A model generated the notes under the pieces. It was not told where the DNA came from, searched no databases, and saw only the letters and a list, made by a program, of their open reading frames with translations. Source: Vibrio sp. AND4 (GTDB lineage: Bacteria > Pseudomonadota > Gammaproteobacteria > Enterobacterales > Vibrionaceae). From it: a stretch of DNA of 64,000 bases. The position numbers and the translations under genes were made by a program. Positions 22,185 to 31,737 of this stretch are shown piece after piece. The DNA lies in assembly GCF_000171815.1 (NCBI RefSeq), contig NZ_ABGR01000006.1, forward strand, positions 122,130 through 186,129, in the 5' to 3' direction. Each line of letters begins with the position of its first letter. The stretch's first letter is position 1.

Positions 22185-22726
22185 ACATTAAACAACTTTC
22201 TGAAAACCTAACACAGATGTCTAACCAAGCTGCGGTGCTTGACAGGCAGCGCGGCGAACATCATGTTTACCTTTTTGATGAGCGGTTGTTTCATTGTCGG
22301 TCTCGCTTGCTCACCCCCTGTGTCAAAGAAGCAAATACCACACTTGATACCATCATAAGAGAGCAAGATGAAGGCAAGCTGACCGCGCTTCGAGCTGAAT
22401 ACTTGACGGAACGTTTGGTGGCACAAATCACGGCGATTCAGCGTGAAATATCCACCACCAAGATTCGTAAAGGTGAAATCAAGCACCGCAGCCACTTCAG
22501 AAAACCCATCAATTTGTTATACCAAGAGTTAGCACAGCATCAAGAGTGGGCTCGACGTTTGCGTGAAATGGTGTTGGAGAAACAACATGCTGTTGAAGTG
22601 GCCCCCAGTTTTGCTAGAGCAGAAGCGCAAAAGGTCTTAATAGCAACAGAGAAAAGGCTGGAACGTTGTGAGGCCGCTTTGCTTAAATTAGAAAACCAAA
22701 TAACTCATAGGGAAAAGAATCAATAA
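22181..22726 (+). CDS. priC: Primosomal replication protein PriC (N'')
   Basis: A small basic, helical protein (181 residues) that helps reload the replicative helicase at stalled forks. Sequence features fit PriC: NQAAVLDRQRGEHHVYLFDERLF at the start of the conserved domain, then repeated helices rich in Arg, Glu and Gln. It overlaps the TSUP stop (ATGA at 22181-22184), which decides the start over an upstream GTG/TTG. Its stop overlaps rsmS (TAATG). The priC-rsmS pairing matches priC-ybaM in E. coli, which supports the assignment of this poorly conserved protein. Confidence 0.85.
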   Translation: MNIKQLSENLTQMSNQAAVLDRQRGEHHVYLFDERLFHCRSRLLTPCVKEANTTLDTIIREQDEGKLTALRAEYLTERLVAQITAIQREISTTKIRKGEIKHRSHFRKPINLLYQELAQHQEWARRLREMVLEKQHAVEVAPSFARAEAQKVLIATEKRLERCEAALLKLENQITHREKNQ

Positions 22727-22890
22727 TGTCAGAACAGCCAAAATCTCCTCTTGATAACGCACCACCAGAGATCAAACTCGCTGTTGATTTAATTTATTTA
22801 CTCGAAAGCAATGAGATTGAGCCAGAGATAGCACTCAGAGCAGTAAAGATCGTACAAAATGATTTGGAGAATAAGCTTAAGACAGAGTAG
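22726..22890 (+). CDS. rsmS: RsmS/YbaM-type small protein (DUF2496)
   Basis: A 54-residue protein, MSEQPKSPLDNAPPEIKL then AVDLIYLLESNEIEPEIALR. It aligns with E. coli YbaM (53 residues; NAPDDVKLAVDLIVLLE). The gene overlaps the priC stop as TAATG, and ybaM is also beside priC in E. coli. In Pectobacterium RsmS affects exoenzyme production through the Rsm pathway; the mechanism is unclear. No terminator is visible after the stop. Confidence 0.85.
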   Translation: MSEQPKSPLDNAPPEIKLAVDLIYLLESNEIEPEIALRAVKIVQNDLENKLKTE

Positions 22891-23112
22891 TAAATCGCTG
22901 TTGGATCCTTTCTTGATGTATGCTGATGTCTTGCAACCTACTCATTGTTCACTGTCTACTACTTTTTACCAGGTACCCATTTCTCACTCTTTGCCTGCTA
23001 CTGACAATATGACAACATCTCACGACTTCTCACCCTTGCATGAGAACCATTTGCACCTTCCAATTGCAATGGTAACATCTTACGCAAACACGCCCCTTGA
23101 GAAGGATAGAAA

Positions 23113-23919
23113 ATGAAAGTAATCAGCTTTAACATCAATGGACTTCGAGCACGTCTGCATCAACTTCAGGCGCTTATCGACAAGCACCAACCGGACGTAA
23201 TTGGCCTTCAAGAAATCAAAGTTCACGATGAAGCATTCCCTATCAAAGATGTCGAAGCAATGGGGTATAAGGTTTACTTTCACGGCCAAAAGGCCCACTA
23301 CGGTGTGGCAATGCTGTGTAAACAAGAACCTGTCAGCGTGCAAAAAGGGTTCCCAACCGATAATGAAGAACACCAAAAACGCATGATAATGGCGACATTT
23401 GAAGATGAGAACGGCGAGAAGGTAACGGTTCTAAATGGTTACTTCCCTCAAGGTGACAATATTGCTCATGAAACCAAATACCCATACAAGCGCCAGTTCT
23501 ACAAAGATTTAATGACCTATTTGACTGACTATCACTCTAACGATGAACAACTTATCGTTATGGGAGACATTAATATCAGCTCAATCGACGCGGACATAGG
23601 TATCGGTGAACCAAACCGCAAGCGTTGGTTGAAGACAGGGAAATGTTCTTTCCAACCAGAGGAACGCGAATGGTTGCAAACGTTGCTAAGCTGGGGTTTC
23701 GAGGATACTTTCCGCAACCTACACCCAGAAGTGGACGACCGTTTCTCATGGTTTGATTACCGGTCTCGTGGCTTCGATGACAACCGCGGCCTGCGTATCG
23801 ACGTAATTCTAGCCACCCCATCGCTAGCGAAGAAATGTATTGAGTCCGATATCGACTACGAACTTCGCGGTATTGAAAAGCCTTCTGACCACGCACCGAT
23901 TTGGTCGACGTTTAAATAG
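23113..23919 (+). CDS. xthA: Exodeoxyribonuclease III
   Basis: Mg-dependent 3'-5' exonuclease and AP endonuclease of base-excision repair. The 268 residues equal the E. coli length. Catalytic segments of the EEP fold are visible: NINGLRAR (N7), LQEIKV (E34), GDINIS (Asp and Asn near 151-153), RIDVIL, and PSDHAPI with the terminal His. AGAAGGATAG precedes the ATG. It ends in a strong terminator shared with the converging ABC operon. Confidence 0.98.
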   Translation: MKVISFNINGLRARLHQLQALIDKHQPDVIGLQEIKVHDEAFPIKDVEAMGYKVYFHGQKAHYGVAMLCKQEPVSVQKGFPTDNEEHQKRMIMATFEDENGEKVTVLNGYFPQGDNIAHETKYPYKRQFYKDLMTYLTDYHSNDEQLIVMGDINISSIDADIGIGEPNRKRWLKTGKCSFQPEEREWLQTLLSWGFEDTFRNLHPEVDDRFSWFDYRSRGFDDNRGLRIDVILATPSLAKKCIESDIDYELRGIEKPSDHAPIWSTFK

Positions 23920-23939
23920 CCGAACACCTCTCCCAAATA

Positions 23940-23979
23940 CCAAAAAGAAAGAGCGCCAATTCGCGCTCTTTCTTTTTGG
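23940..23979. terminator. Bidirectional terminator between xthA and the ABC operon
   Basis: A perfect 17-bp stem (23940-23956 with 23963-23979), core AAGAGCGC/GCGCTCTT, around a six-base loop. The A/T-rich outer part gives a T-run in both directions. Confidence 0.9.
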
Positions 23980-24001
23980 TCGCAGTAAAGTGACTGGCGG
24001 T

Positions 24002-24679
24002 TTAGCTTAATGGTTTTAGATAAGCTAAAAAGCGCTTCTCTGCCATTTTAAAGCACCATAAAATAATGAAGGTCAATGCCATATAAAACAGCCCAGCCGC
24101 TAAAAATGACTCGAATGGTGCGTAATATCGAGCGTTGACTAAACGAGCTGCCCCTGTCAAATCCATGATGGTGATGATACCGGCGACCGCGCTACCATGA
24201 AGCATAAAAATGACTTCGTTGGAGTAAGCTGGTAATGCGCGACGCAGCGCACTTGGCAAAATAATGCGGCGATAAGTCATAAACTTGCTCATACCGTACG
24301 CTTTCGCTGCCTCCACTTCACCACTAGGTAGTCCATTGATTGCACCACGAATAATTTCGGCTGTGTAGGCAGATGTGTTCAATACGAAAGCCACCAGCGC
24401 GCAGAACCAAGCGTTCTCCCACAGTGTGTCTTTTACCGGAAAGAATTGGTCCATACCGTAGTAGATAAGATAAAGCTGAACGAGCAAAGGGGTTCCACGA
24501 AAAAAGTAGATAAATGCCCATGATGGCAGGCTCAATACGTAGTTCTCACTATTACGTGCTATTGCGAGAGGAATCGATATCACTAGACCGATGACCAACG
24601 CTATAGCAACCAGCCATACCGTTGTCCACAGGCCATCAAGGTAGATTGGCAAACTTTCAACAATCAATGAGAAGTCCAT
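24002..24679 (-). CDS. Basic amino-acid ABC transporter permease (HisM/ArtM type)
   Basis: A 225-residue inner-membrane permease of the polar-amino-acid family with about five membrane spans. The EAA loop (EVEAAKAYGMSKFMTYRRIILP) contacts the ATPase. It follows the other permease gene by two bases, with its GAGG ribosome-binding site inside that gene. With three upstream genes it forms a complete importer; the specificity (Arg, Lys, Orn or His) is inferred from the binding protein. The last gene of the operon, followed by a strong terminator. Confidence 0.9.
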   Translation of the reverse strand: MDFSLIVESLPIYLDGLWTTVWLVAIALVIGLVISIPLAIARNSENYVLSLPSWAFIYFFRGTPLLVQLYLIYYGMDQFFPVKDTLWENAWFCALVAFVLNTSAYTAEIIRGAINGLPSGEVEAAKAYGMSKFMTYRRIILPSALRRALPAYSNEVIFMLHGSAVAGIITIMDLTGAARLVNARYYAPFESFLAAGLFYMALTFIILWCFKMAEKRFLAYLKPLS

Positions 24680-24681
24680 GG

Positions 24682-25422
24682 TTACCTCGCGTGAATACTG
24701 AATTTGCGTTCGACGAGCTTGAGCAAGCCTGTCGAAATACTGGTGAAAAACAAGAAGATGATCGCGACGGCCATATAGAAAGTGAAAGGCATTTTGGTCG
24801 TACCGGCCGCCAACGAACTCACTCGCACCATATCTTCCAAACCAATAATTGACACTAAAGCCGTCGTTTTCAGTAGCACCAACCAGTTGTTACCAAAGCC
24901 GGGTAAGGCATGTCGAATCATTTGAGGTAATAGGATTCTACGAAACGACATTAATGGACTCATACCATAAGCTTTTGCGGCCTCCAGTTCCCCCTTGTCC
25001 ACGGCCATGATCGCACCACGGAATGTCTCGGCCATGTAAGCGCCAAAGATAAACCCAATCGTCAGCACACCAGCAATAAAAGGGCTGACGTCAATGTAAT
25101 CGGGTAAGTAAGAGGTCCACTCATGGCTCGGGTCACTGGCAATGAACCACTCGTTGAGCGTTTCATTGATCGAATAAAGACTATTGTTTAATAAGATCTG
25201 ACCACCGAAGAAAATCAGCATCATTAGAACGAGGTCTGGAATACCGCGAATGATGGTGGTGTATAGTGTTGCGATGGCTCTCGCCCACTTGTAAGGCGCC
25301 AGTTTTGCCAGTGCACCAAGCATTCCAAGAACCACGGCTAAAAGTAAAGAAAGTACGGCAACCTCTATCGTTACCAGAGCCCCTTTTAAAATTGAGGCTT
25401 CATATCCTTGTAGGTCCAGCAT
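24682..25422 (-). CDS. Basic amino-acid ABC transporter permease (HisQ/ArtQ type)
   Basis: A 246-residue permease partner with the EAA loop ELEAAKAYGMSPLMSFRRILLP. It begins MLDLQGYEASILKGALVTIE; the longer frame to 25449 starts at a TTG and adds nine residues, whereas AGGA precedes the ATG at 25422. The periplasmic-side insertion (about 65-95) is longer than in E. coli HisQ. Co-directional with the binding-protein gene (81-base gap containing a hairpin) and with the second permease (two-base gap). Confidence 0.88.
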   Translation of the reverse strand: MLDLQGYEASILKGALVTIEVAVLSLLLAVVLGMLGALAKLAPYKWARAIATLYTTIIRGIPDLVLMMLIFFGGQILLNNSLYSINETLNEWFIASDPSHEWTSYLPDYIDVSPFIAGVLTIGFIFGAYMAETFRGAIMAVDKGELEAAKAYGMSPLMSFRRILLPQMIRHALPGFGNNWLVLLKTTALVSIIGLEDMVRVSSLAAGTTKMPFTFYMAVAIIFLFFTSISTGLLKLVERKFSIHAR

Positions 25423-25454
25423 AGGTAAGTTCCTAATCCCTAAACTCAAAAGAC

Positions 25455-25491
25455 CGACCGTCGACGACTTCTAGGAACAAGCCAACGGTCG
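25455..25491 (-). repeat. Intercistronic inverted repeat after the binding-protein gene
   Basis: CGACCGT (25455-25461) pairs with ACGGTCG (25485-25491) around a 23-base loop, starting 13 bases past the binding-protein stop. A hairpin here could stabilise the 5' mRNA segment and raise binding-protein yield over permease, as in other ABC operons. This is inference. Confidence 0.4.
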
Positions 25492-25503
25492 CTCAGCGGC
25501 AGC

Positions 25504-26274
25504 TTAATCACCGTAAACATCATAGTTAAAGTACTTACCTGCAATTTCTTGGTAAACACCTTTCTCACGCAATGACAAGATGGCAGCATCTAGCTTCTTA
25601 GTTAAGTCTTTATCTTGCTTACGAACCGCAATACCAAAACCCTCACCGAACCATTTTGGATCCGTTAGAGAAGGGCCAACAAATTCGTATGCGTCACCAC
25701 CCTCTTTATTCAATACGCCCGCTTCAAGCGCCGATGCGTCGCCCAGTACTGCCGCAACACGACCGCTTGCAAGATCTAAGTAAGCTTCATCAAATGAGCC
25801 GTAACGTACGATTTCAACTTTGTCGCCGTAGTTGTCTGTCAGGAACTTATCGTGAGTGGTCGCACGCTGAACAGCGATTTTTTGACCGTCAAGGTTATTA
25901 AAGTCTAAGTTCGCACCTTTTTTTGCAATGTATTTATTTGGAATCAGTGCGTATTTCCCTGTGAAATCAACTCTCTTCTTACGCTCTTCAGTGATCGACA
26001 TTGCCGCGATAATCGCATCGTATTTTCGAGCAAGTAAAGAGGGGATGATGCCGTCCCAATCTTGCGCAACGATCTCACATTCCACTTTCATCTCTGCGCA
26101 AAGTGCATTCGCCATGTCCACGTCAAAACCTGTCAAAGAACCATCGGGTTCAGTCTGGCTAAACGGCGGGTAAGCTCCCTCGATGCCAAATCGTACGGTA
26201 CTCCACTCCTTCGCCTGTACGGCACCAGACACAACTGCGGCAGCAAGCGTTGCTGCAAATAACCACTTTTTCAT
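25504..26274 (-). CDS. Periplasmic basic amino-acid-binding protein
   Basis: Solute-binding protein (SBP_bac_3) of 256 residues with a signal peptide MKKWLFAATLAAAVVSGAVQA. Family segments are RFGIEGAYPPFSQTEPDGSLTGFDVDMANAL, the SITEERKKRVDFT hinge segment, and the C-terminus KYFNYDVYGD, which closely resembles HisJ/ArgT. That supports Lys, Arg, Orn or His as ligand. The ATG at 26274 has AGGAG seven bases upstream; the ATG at 26280 has only one base of spacing and is rejected. Confidence 0.9.
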   Translation of the reverse strand: MKKWLFAATLAAAVVSGAVQAKEWSTVRFGIEGAYPPFSQTEPDGSLTGFDVDMANALCAEMKVECEIVAQDWDGIIPSLLARKYDAIIAAMSITEERKKRVDFTGKYALIPNKYIAKKGANLDFNNLDGQKIAVQRATTHDKFLTDNYGDKVEIVRYGSFDEAYLDLASGRVAAVLGDASALEAGVLNKEGGDAYEFVGPSLTDPKWFGEGFGIAVRKQDKDLTKKLDAAILSLREKGVYQEIAGKYFNYDVYGD

Positions 26275-26353
26275 TTCCATACTCCTGTGATTGTTTTGTT
26301 TGATTTTAATTATTGTGCTCAATGGGAGGCAAAAAACTGCCGCCTGAAAAATT

Positions 26354-27124
26354 TTAGTAGATAGACGAGATAAATTGCTGTAACCGCTCCGAATCTGGGT
26401 TTGTAAATAGCTTAGCTGGATCTCCCTGTTCTTCCACTAAACCTTGATGTAAAAACATCACATGGTTAGATACGTCACGTGCAAAGGCCATTTCATGGGT
26501 AACAACGAGCATGGTCCGACCTTCATCTGCCAAATCTCGCATCACACCCAACACCTCTCCAACCAGCTCAGGATCGAGTGCGGAGGTAGGTTCATCGAAC
26601 AGCATCACTTCGGGATCAACAGCAAGAGCACGAGCGATGGCCGCGCGTTGCTGCTGACCACCAGACAGGTGTCCTGGGTAATAGTCTTTTCGCTCGTACA
26701 ACCCTACTTTTTTCAAGATTAACTCTGCGTTTTCGATAGCTTGCATCTTAGGTACACCGAGAACATGTACTGGTGCTTCAATCACATTTTCTAGTACCGT
26801 TAAATGTGACCAAAGGTTAAAGCCCTGAAACACCATGGCCAAGCGTGATCGAATACGTTGGACTTGTTTTTCGTCGACTGGGATAGGCTCCCCTGCTCGG
26901 TTATCTTTCATCTGGATAAGCTCGCCCTTTACCCAAATTTCTCCGGCAGTTGGGGTTTCGAGAAGGTTAATACATCTTAGGAAGGTACTCTTGCCGGACC
27001 CGGAAGAGCCAATGATAGAAATAACATCGCCTTTGTGAGCGGCAAGTGAGATGCCTTTGAGGACTTCATTCGGTCCAAATGTTTTGTGCAGGTCTTTTAT
27101 ATCTAGCGCTGGTACATCATTCAT
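26354..27124 (-). CDS. Basic amino-acid ABC transporter ATPase (HisP/AotP type)
   Basis: A 256-residue ATPase: Walker [10 protein letters not shown] at 39-47, Q-loop FQGFNLWSHLTV, signature LSGGQQQR near 158, Walker B VMLFDEPTSALDPE, and switch His in VVTHEM. It is closer to HisP (257 residues, including [20 protein letters not shown]) than to the 242-residue ArtP, so I avoid the art symbols. First gene of the four-gene operon; the binding-protein gene starts 79 bases downstream. No clear ARG box was found upstream. Confidence 0.92.
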   Translation of the reverse strand: MNDVPALDIKDLHKTFGPNEVLKGISLAAHKGDVISIIGSSGSGKSTFLRCINLLETPTAGEIWVKGELIQMKDNRAGEPIPVDEKQVQRIRSRLAMVFQGFNLWSHLTVLENVIEAPVHVLGVPKMQAIENAELILKKVGLYERKDYYPGHLSGGQQQRAAIARALAVDPEVMLFDEPTSALDPELVGEVLGVMRDLADEGRTMLVVTHEMAFARDVSNHVMFLHQGLVEEQGDPAKLFTNPDSERLQQFISSIY

Positions 27125-27314
27125 TGCGCCTTACTCCCTGTGTTCTAGTCACTGCAATAAGGGACTCCGCCCTCCTTTCGTTAAAATAAGCTATCATCAC
27201 CCTTACTGAGTTGCAACAAATTATCAACCTTGCAAACACGACTATACATACAAAAAATATGGAACAATATGCAACTTATAGCCAATAAGTCTTTAAATGT
27301 TGAATATTAAACAC

Positions 27315-27339
27315 AAAAAGCCCCTCAGTTGAGGGGCTT
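27315..27339 (-). terminator. Terminator of the polyglycine lipoprotein gene
   Basis: AAGCCCCTC (27318-27326) / GAGGGGCTT (27331-27339) with a four-base loop; TTTTT follows on the minus strand. About 20 bases past the stop codon. Confidence 0.85.
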
Positions 27340-27359
27340 AACAAACAAATAATTAACAA

Positions 27360-28856
27360 CTAGTTTTTGCCATTCTCGATAATGACTACATTTTCTTTTA
27401 GGAGGCGCAATTTACGCTTTTTCACGTCGCTGGCAGTTGAAACTAAACCATTTACATCCGAAAAGTCAGAAACTGATGCAGTAACTACACTCTGAATATC
27501 AAAGCTGTTATTTAAAAAGTACATGATAGAGTCACTTTTGAGTGAATCTAGAGCAGCAGCACTTACCTCTAACCTGTCCACACTATTATTTGGCACTAGC
27601 ACTTCTTCTGAACTTTCCATGAACACTTGGTTGCTATTAGGTTTAGCAAAGATACTTTGATAGAAGTTACGATTACCATTGTTCGTCGAAGAGCGTATGT
27701 GAGTACGTTGGATGTCAAAATCATCTGTATTAAAACCTACTGCATTTAAACAAATTTTGCCCAAAGAGCAGTTTGCCAAAACCATAGATGAATCGAAATT
27801 GCTTACGAATGGCGCGTAAATATTCAAGTCAGAACCATCGTATGAGTGCAACGAAGAATAATTCCAATTGCCTGACGTGGTTGTCCCGCCTAGCTCAGCA
27901 GTCCATCCACTCGCACTAAGGTTTGAGTTTGTGTAAGAAAGCGAATTCGTTGAATTGTAGATTGGCTGCCATTGGTATATCTCATTATGTAAACCAACCT
28001 CTACAGCACTATTGTTGTTAAGCGTAATACCATTCACAGTGAGATTAACATCGTTACGACTAACCGGATTCATAAAAATCGTAGGAGCACTCGCTGGAGG
28101 GTTATTTACATCATAAATAGCCGAACCATCTGCCAACACAAAATAATTTAAGTCGCCATACTGACCGGAAGAAAGCGAATCGAAGGCAGTAATCAAAACC
28201 TTTTTAGTCGTATTTAACGGAGCAGCAACCGGAATGTTTGACGCAACCGAATGACCATCAACTTGAGCATCCACATAACTACTTTGATAGAACTTAGTGG
28301 CACTGCTGTTCTGCGCAACCGTAATTACAGCATTGTCAGAACGATTTTGTTTATTGTTCTGTTCGCCCAATAAACACGCATTCGAAGAACTCTGCAACTG
28401 CCTTACATTGACGATCATGCTCTGCAAAAATTCTTTTTGAACAGCAAACATATAAACGTCTTGAGTTCCACCTATGGTCCCATCCAACTCTTCAAGTGAG
28501 ACATAACCTTCATTTGGCACTTTTGCTGAATCAATCGTTACCTTTCCGTTAGAGGGAATATTGTCAATGGTTTGATCGGAAATAACAGTACCATCAGCAT
28601 TGTGAAACAGAACTTTAAATCCAGCATTTGCCACTTTTGCCGTGATTACCTTATCGGTACTGCCTGCCAACTCATCGTAAATAACACAACCAGCTTTCAC
28701 ATTACTCTTATTTTCAGCATATAAGTGGACAACTTGCCACGTGTATTTCGGTGCGGGAGCTGGACCACCACCGCCACCGCCACCACCGCCGCCTCCGCAG
28801 CCGACCATTAATCCGGAAATAATTGCCACTAGCGGCAGTGTTGTAAGCTGTTTCAT
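27360..28856 (-). CDS. Polyglycine-linker lipoprotein of unknown function
   Basis: I do not recognise this 498-residue protein. It starts with a lipoprotein signal peptide whose lipobox ends LMVGC (Cys20). Directly after the Cys come eleven glycines and PAPAP, a flexible tether seen on other Vibrio and Shewanella surface lipoproteins. The rest is rich in Ser, Asn, Val and Thr and looks beta-stranded, with few Cys (one pair plausible near 58 and 155). There are no membrane spans or catalytic motifs I can name. It is single, between the ABC operon and pflB, with its own terminator. Most likely an outer-membrane-anchored surface protein. Confidence 0.75.
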   Translation of the reverse strand: MKQLTTLPLVAIISGLMVGCGGGGGGGGGGGPAPAPKYTWQVVHLYAENKSNVKAGCVIYDELAGSTDKVITAKVANAGFKVLFHNADGTVISDQTIDNIPSNGKVTIDSAKVPNEGYVSLEELDGTIGGTQDVYMFAVQKEFLQSMIVNVRQLQSSSNACLLGEQNNKQNRSDNAVITVAQNSSATKFYQSSYVDAQVDGHSVASNIPVAAPLNTTKKVLITAFDSLSSGQYGDLNYFVLADGSAIYDVNNPPASAPTIFMNPVSRNDVNLTVNGITLNNNSAVEVGLHNEIYQWQPIYNSTNSLSYTNSNLSASGWTAELGGTTTSGNWNYSSLHSYDGSDLNIYAPFVSNFDSSMVLANCSLGKICLNAVGFNTDDFDIQRTHIRSSTNNGNRNFYQSIFAKPNSNQVFMESSEEVLVPNNSVDRLEVSAAALDSLKSDSIMYFLNNSFDIQSVVTASVSDFSDVNGLVSTASDVKKRKLRLLKENVVIIENGKN

Positions 28857-29394
28857 GTCTTCTTCCTAAACTGAGCGGCAATGATTAGCCAAAAAATCGT
28901 CTTTGCAAATCTTTAGCAAAAATGAAGCCAGTTTTTAATGCCTTTTATTGATGTCATCAATAAAGTCACGATTCATTCGCCGTTTGAAGACAGGGTTGTG
29001 CTCCCGATCGGTTTCATCGTTGTCGGTTAAGAAAATAAACTTTCGCCAAATATGCACATAGCCGCATAAAAAATAAAAGTTTGTCTATAATGTACGCGTT
29101 AAAAAAAGTTTAGGTAGCGCTGATCGAACGCCAATATTTATCGAGATTTTTGAGCATTTATTGATTTAGTTTAAGGTTTACAGCATTTTTTTAGTTTAGT
29201 GTTGAGTTGTGGTTAGGGAAAACCTCATTGTCAGTAGTGACCATATTTATAGTTTTATGCCCGCGCATGTGTCTGTTTAAGACTATACATATTGTTATTC
29301 ATTAAGTGTGTACTGCTCTCCACCTAACCATGGAGATAGCTGGCTCAACGGCGAATCAGTACGAGTTTTTTTCTACTAATAAGGTAGGTATGTC
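28857..29394. other. Long regulatory region upstream of pflB
   Basis: A 538-base gap between the lipoprotein gene and pflB. It holds a perfect 21-bp dyad (listed separately), a TATAAT hexamer at 29086-29091, and a weak FNR-like match TTGATTTAGTTTAA at 29161-29174. No convincing gene is present. Long, multi-promoter leaders are known for pfl in E. coli, so a complex anaerobic control region is plausible. Confidence 0.45.
28944..28964. promoter_or_regulatory. Perfect 21-bp dyad, candidate operator
   Basis: TTTATTGATG-T-CATCAATAAA, ten-base arms around a single base. It lies 88 bases upstream of the lipoprotein start and 430 bases upstream of pflB. It resembles an FNR box (TTGAT-N4-ATCAA) but has three central bases instead of four. 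A one-base centre argues for a protein-binding dyad rather than an RNA hairpin. Confidence 0.5.
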
Positions 29395-31671
29395 ATGGCA
29401 GAGCAATTTGCTAAAGCTTGGGAAGGTTTTGCGGCAGGCGACTGGCAAAACGAAGTAAACGTTCGTGATTTCATTCAGAAGAACTACACTCCGTACGAAG
29501 GCGACGAATCTTTCCTAGTTTCTGAGGGCACTGAAGCGACAAACAAGCTTTGGGCCAAGGTAATGGAAGGTATCAAAATAGAGAACGCAACTCACGCGCC
29601 TGTTGATTTCGATACTTCAGTTATCTCTACCGTTACTGCGCACGATGCAGGCTACATCGAAAAAGACCTAGAAACTATCGTAGGTTTACAAACTGAGGCT
29701 CCTTTAAAGCGTGCAATCATTCCTAACGGTGGCATCCGTATGGTTGAGGCTTCTTGTAAAGCTTATGATCGCGAGCTTGACCCACAAGTTAAGAAGATCT
29801 TTACAGAATACCGTAAAACGCACAACACTGGCGTATTCGATATCTATACTCCAGATATTCTAGCATGCCGTAAATCAGGCGTTCTAACCGGGCTTCCTGA
29901 TGCTTACGGACGTGGTCGTATCATTGGTGACTACCGTCGTATTGCTCTGTACGGTATCGACCGCCTAATGGAAGATAAGCTAGCTCAATTCAAGTCTCTA
30001 CAAGTGCGTTTTGAGAATGGTGAAGATCTACAAATGACGATGCAGCTTCGCGAAGAGATCGCTGAACAGCACCGTGCACTTGGCCAAATGAAAGTGATGG
30101 CTGAGAAATATGGTTGTGATATCTCTCGTCCAGCAGAAACGGCACAAGAAGCAATCCAATGGACTTACTTTGGTTACCTAGCTGCGGTTAAGTCTCAAAA
30201 CGGCGCAGCAATGTCTCTAGGTCGTACTTCTACTTTCCTCGATATCTACATCGAACGTGATATCGCAGAAGGTAAGATCACTGAAGTCGACGCACAAGAG
30301 ATGATCGACCACTTCGTAATGAAACTTCGTATGGTTCGTTTCCTACGTACTCCTGAGTACGATGATCTGTTCTCTGGCGACCCAATCTGGGCAACAGAGT
30401 CTATGGGTGGTATGGGCCTTGACGGTCGTACGCTAGTGACGCGTTCAAACTTCCGTTTCCTAAACTCTCTGTACACTATGGGCCCTTCTCCAGAGCCAAA
30501 CATCACTGTACTTTGGTCTGAGCAATTACCTGAAGGCTTCAAAAAATTCTGTGCAAAAGTGTCTATCGATACTTCATCAATCCAGTACGAGAACGATGAC
30601 CTGATGCGTCCGGACTTCGAGTCTGATGACTACGCTATCGCATGTTGTGTATCACCAATGATCATTGGTAAACACATGCAATTCTTCGGTGCTCGCGCTA
30701 ACCTAGCTAAGACTCTTCTATACGTTATCAACGGTGGTGTGGATGAGAAACTGAAGATCCAGGTTGGTCCTGAGATGCCTAAGATCACTGATGAAGTTCT
30801 CGATTTTGATGATGTGTGGGGCAAGCTAGACCACTTCATGGATTGGCTGGCAAAACAGTACGTAACTGCACTAAACAGCATCCACTTCATGCACGACAAG
30901 TACAGCTACGAAGCAGCACTAATGGCTCTGCATGACCGCGACGTTCGTCGTACTATGGCTTGTGGTATCGCTGGTCTGTCTGTTGCAGCAGACTCACTAT
31001 CTGCAATCAAGCACGCGAAAGTTAAACCAGTTCGTGACGAAGATGGCATAGCAATCGACTTTGAAATCGATGGCGATTACCCTAAATTTGGTAACAACGA
31101 TGCTCGCGTAGATGACATCGCTTGTGAACTTGTTGAAGTATTCATGAACAAGATTCGTCAGCTGAAGACTTATCGTGACTCAATCCCAACTCAGTCTATC
31201 CTGACTATCACTTCAAACGTGGTATATGGTAAGAAGACGGGTAACACACCTGACGGCCGTCGCGCGGGTGCTCCTTTCGCACCAGGTGCTAACCCTATGC
31301 ACGGCCGTGACGAAAAAGGCGCAGTTGCATCTCTAACGTCTGTTGGTAAATTGCCGTTTGCCCATGCAAAAGATGGTATCTCTTACACGTTCTCTATCGT
31401 ACCTAACGCTCTAGGTAAAGATGAAGGTTCACAACGCGCTAACCTTGCAGGCCTAATGGATGGCTATTTCCACCATGAATCTGGTATTGAAGGTGGCCAG
31501 CATTTAAACGTGAACGTGCTTAACCGTGAAACCCTAGAAGACGCGGTGAAGCACCCAGAGAAATACCCTCAGCTAACCATCCGTGTATCGGGTTACGCTG
31601 TACGCTTCAATTCTCTGACTGCAGAGCAGCAAGCTGACGTAATCGCACGTACATTCACTGAGTCTCTATAA
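29395..31671 (+). CDS. pflB: Formate C-acetyltransferase (pyruvate formate-lyase)
   Basis: Glycyl-radical enzyme that splits pyruvate plus CoA into acetyl-CoA and formate under anaerobic conditions. The 758 residues align nearly end to end with E. coli PflB (760). The active-site cysteine pair is in YAIACCVSP (C416, C417) and the radical glycine in [11 protein letters not shown] (G732). AAGGTAGG precedes the ATG. focA is not next to it, unlike in E. coli. The activating enzyme pflA lies 1.3 kb downstream, with an lpxR-like gene between them. Confidence 0.98.
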   Translation: MAEQFAKAWEGFAAGDWQNEVNVRDFIQKNYTPYEGDESFLVSEGTEATNKLWAKVMEGIKIENATHAPVDFDTSVISTVTAHDAGYIEKDLETIVGLQTEAPLKRAIIPNGGIRMVEASCKAYDRELDPQVKKIFTEYRKTHNTGVFDIYTPDILACRKSGVLTGLPDAYGRGRIIGDYRRIALYGIDRLMEDKLAQFKSLQVRFENGEDLQMTMQLREEIAEQHRALGQMKVMAEKYGCDISRPAETAQEAIQWTYFGYLAAVKSQNGAAMSLGRTSTFLDIYIERDIAEGKITEVDAQEMIDHFVMKLRMVRFLRTPEYDDLFSGDPIWATESMGGMGLDGRTLVTRSNFRFLNSLYTMGPSPEPNITVLWSEQLPEGFKKFCAKVSIDTSSIQYENDDLMRPDFESDDYAIACCVSPMIIGKHMQFFGARANLAKTLLYVINGGVDEKLKIQVGPEMPKITDEVLDFDDVWGKLDHFMDWLAKQYVTALNSIHFMHDKYSYEAALMALHDRDVRRTMACGIAGLSVAADSLSAIKHAKVKPVRDEDGIAIDFEIDGDYPKFGNNDARVDDIACELVEVFMNKIRQLKTYRDSIPTQSILTITSNVVYGKKTGNTPDGRRAGAPFAPGANPMHGRDEKGAVASLTSVGKLPFAHAKDGISYTFSIVPNALGKDEGSQRANLAGLMDGYFHHESGIEGGQHLNVNVLNRETLEDAVKHPEKYPQLTIRVSGYAVRFNSLTAEQQADVIARTFTESL

Positions 31672-31703
31672 GACCGATTGAATTAGCACTCTGAGTAATA
31701 ATT

Positions 31704-31737
31704 AAAAGGCCGATGCTTAGCAACATCGGCCTTTTTT
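31704..31737 (+). terminator. Rho-independent terminator of pflB
   Basis: AAGGCCGATG (31706-31715) / CATCGGCCTT (31724-31733) with an eight-base loop, followed by TTTT. It separates pflB from the next gene. Confidence 0.88.

Noticed and set aside
22859..23116. 85-codon frame between rsmS and xthA
   Set aside because: Overlaps rsmS in another frame and xthA, with low-complexity composition and no conserved segment.
27285..27315. ARG box upstream of the basic amino-acid ABC operon
   Set aside because: Only a half-match (TGAATATTAA), about 180 bases from the start codon and overlapping the neighbouring terminator region.
29161..29174. FNR site TTGATTTAGTTTAA upstream of pflB
   Set aside because: Only the left half fits the consensus; the right half matches three of five bases. 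Mentioned in the spacer entry but not called.
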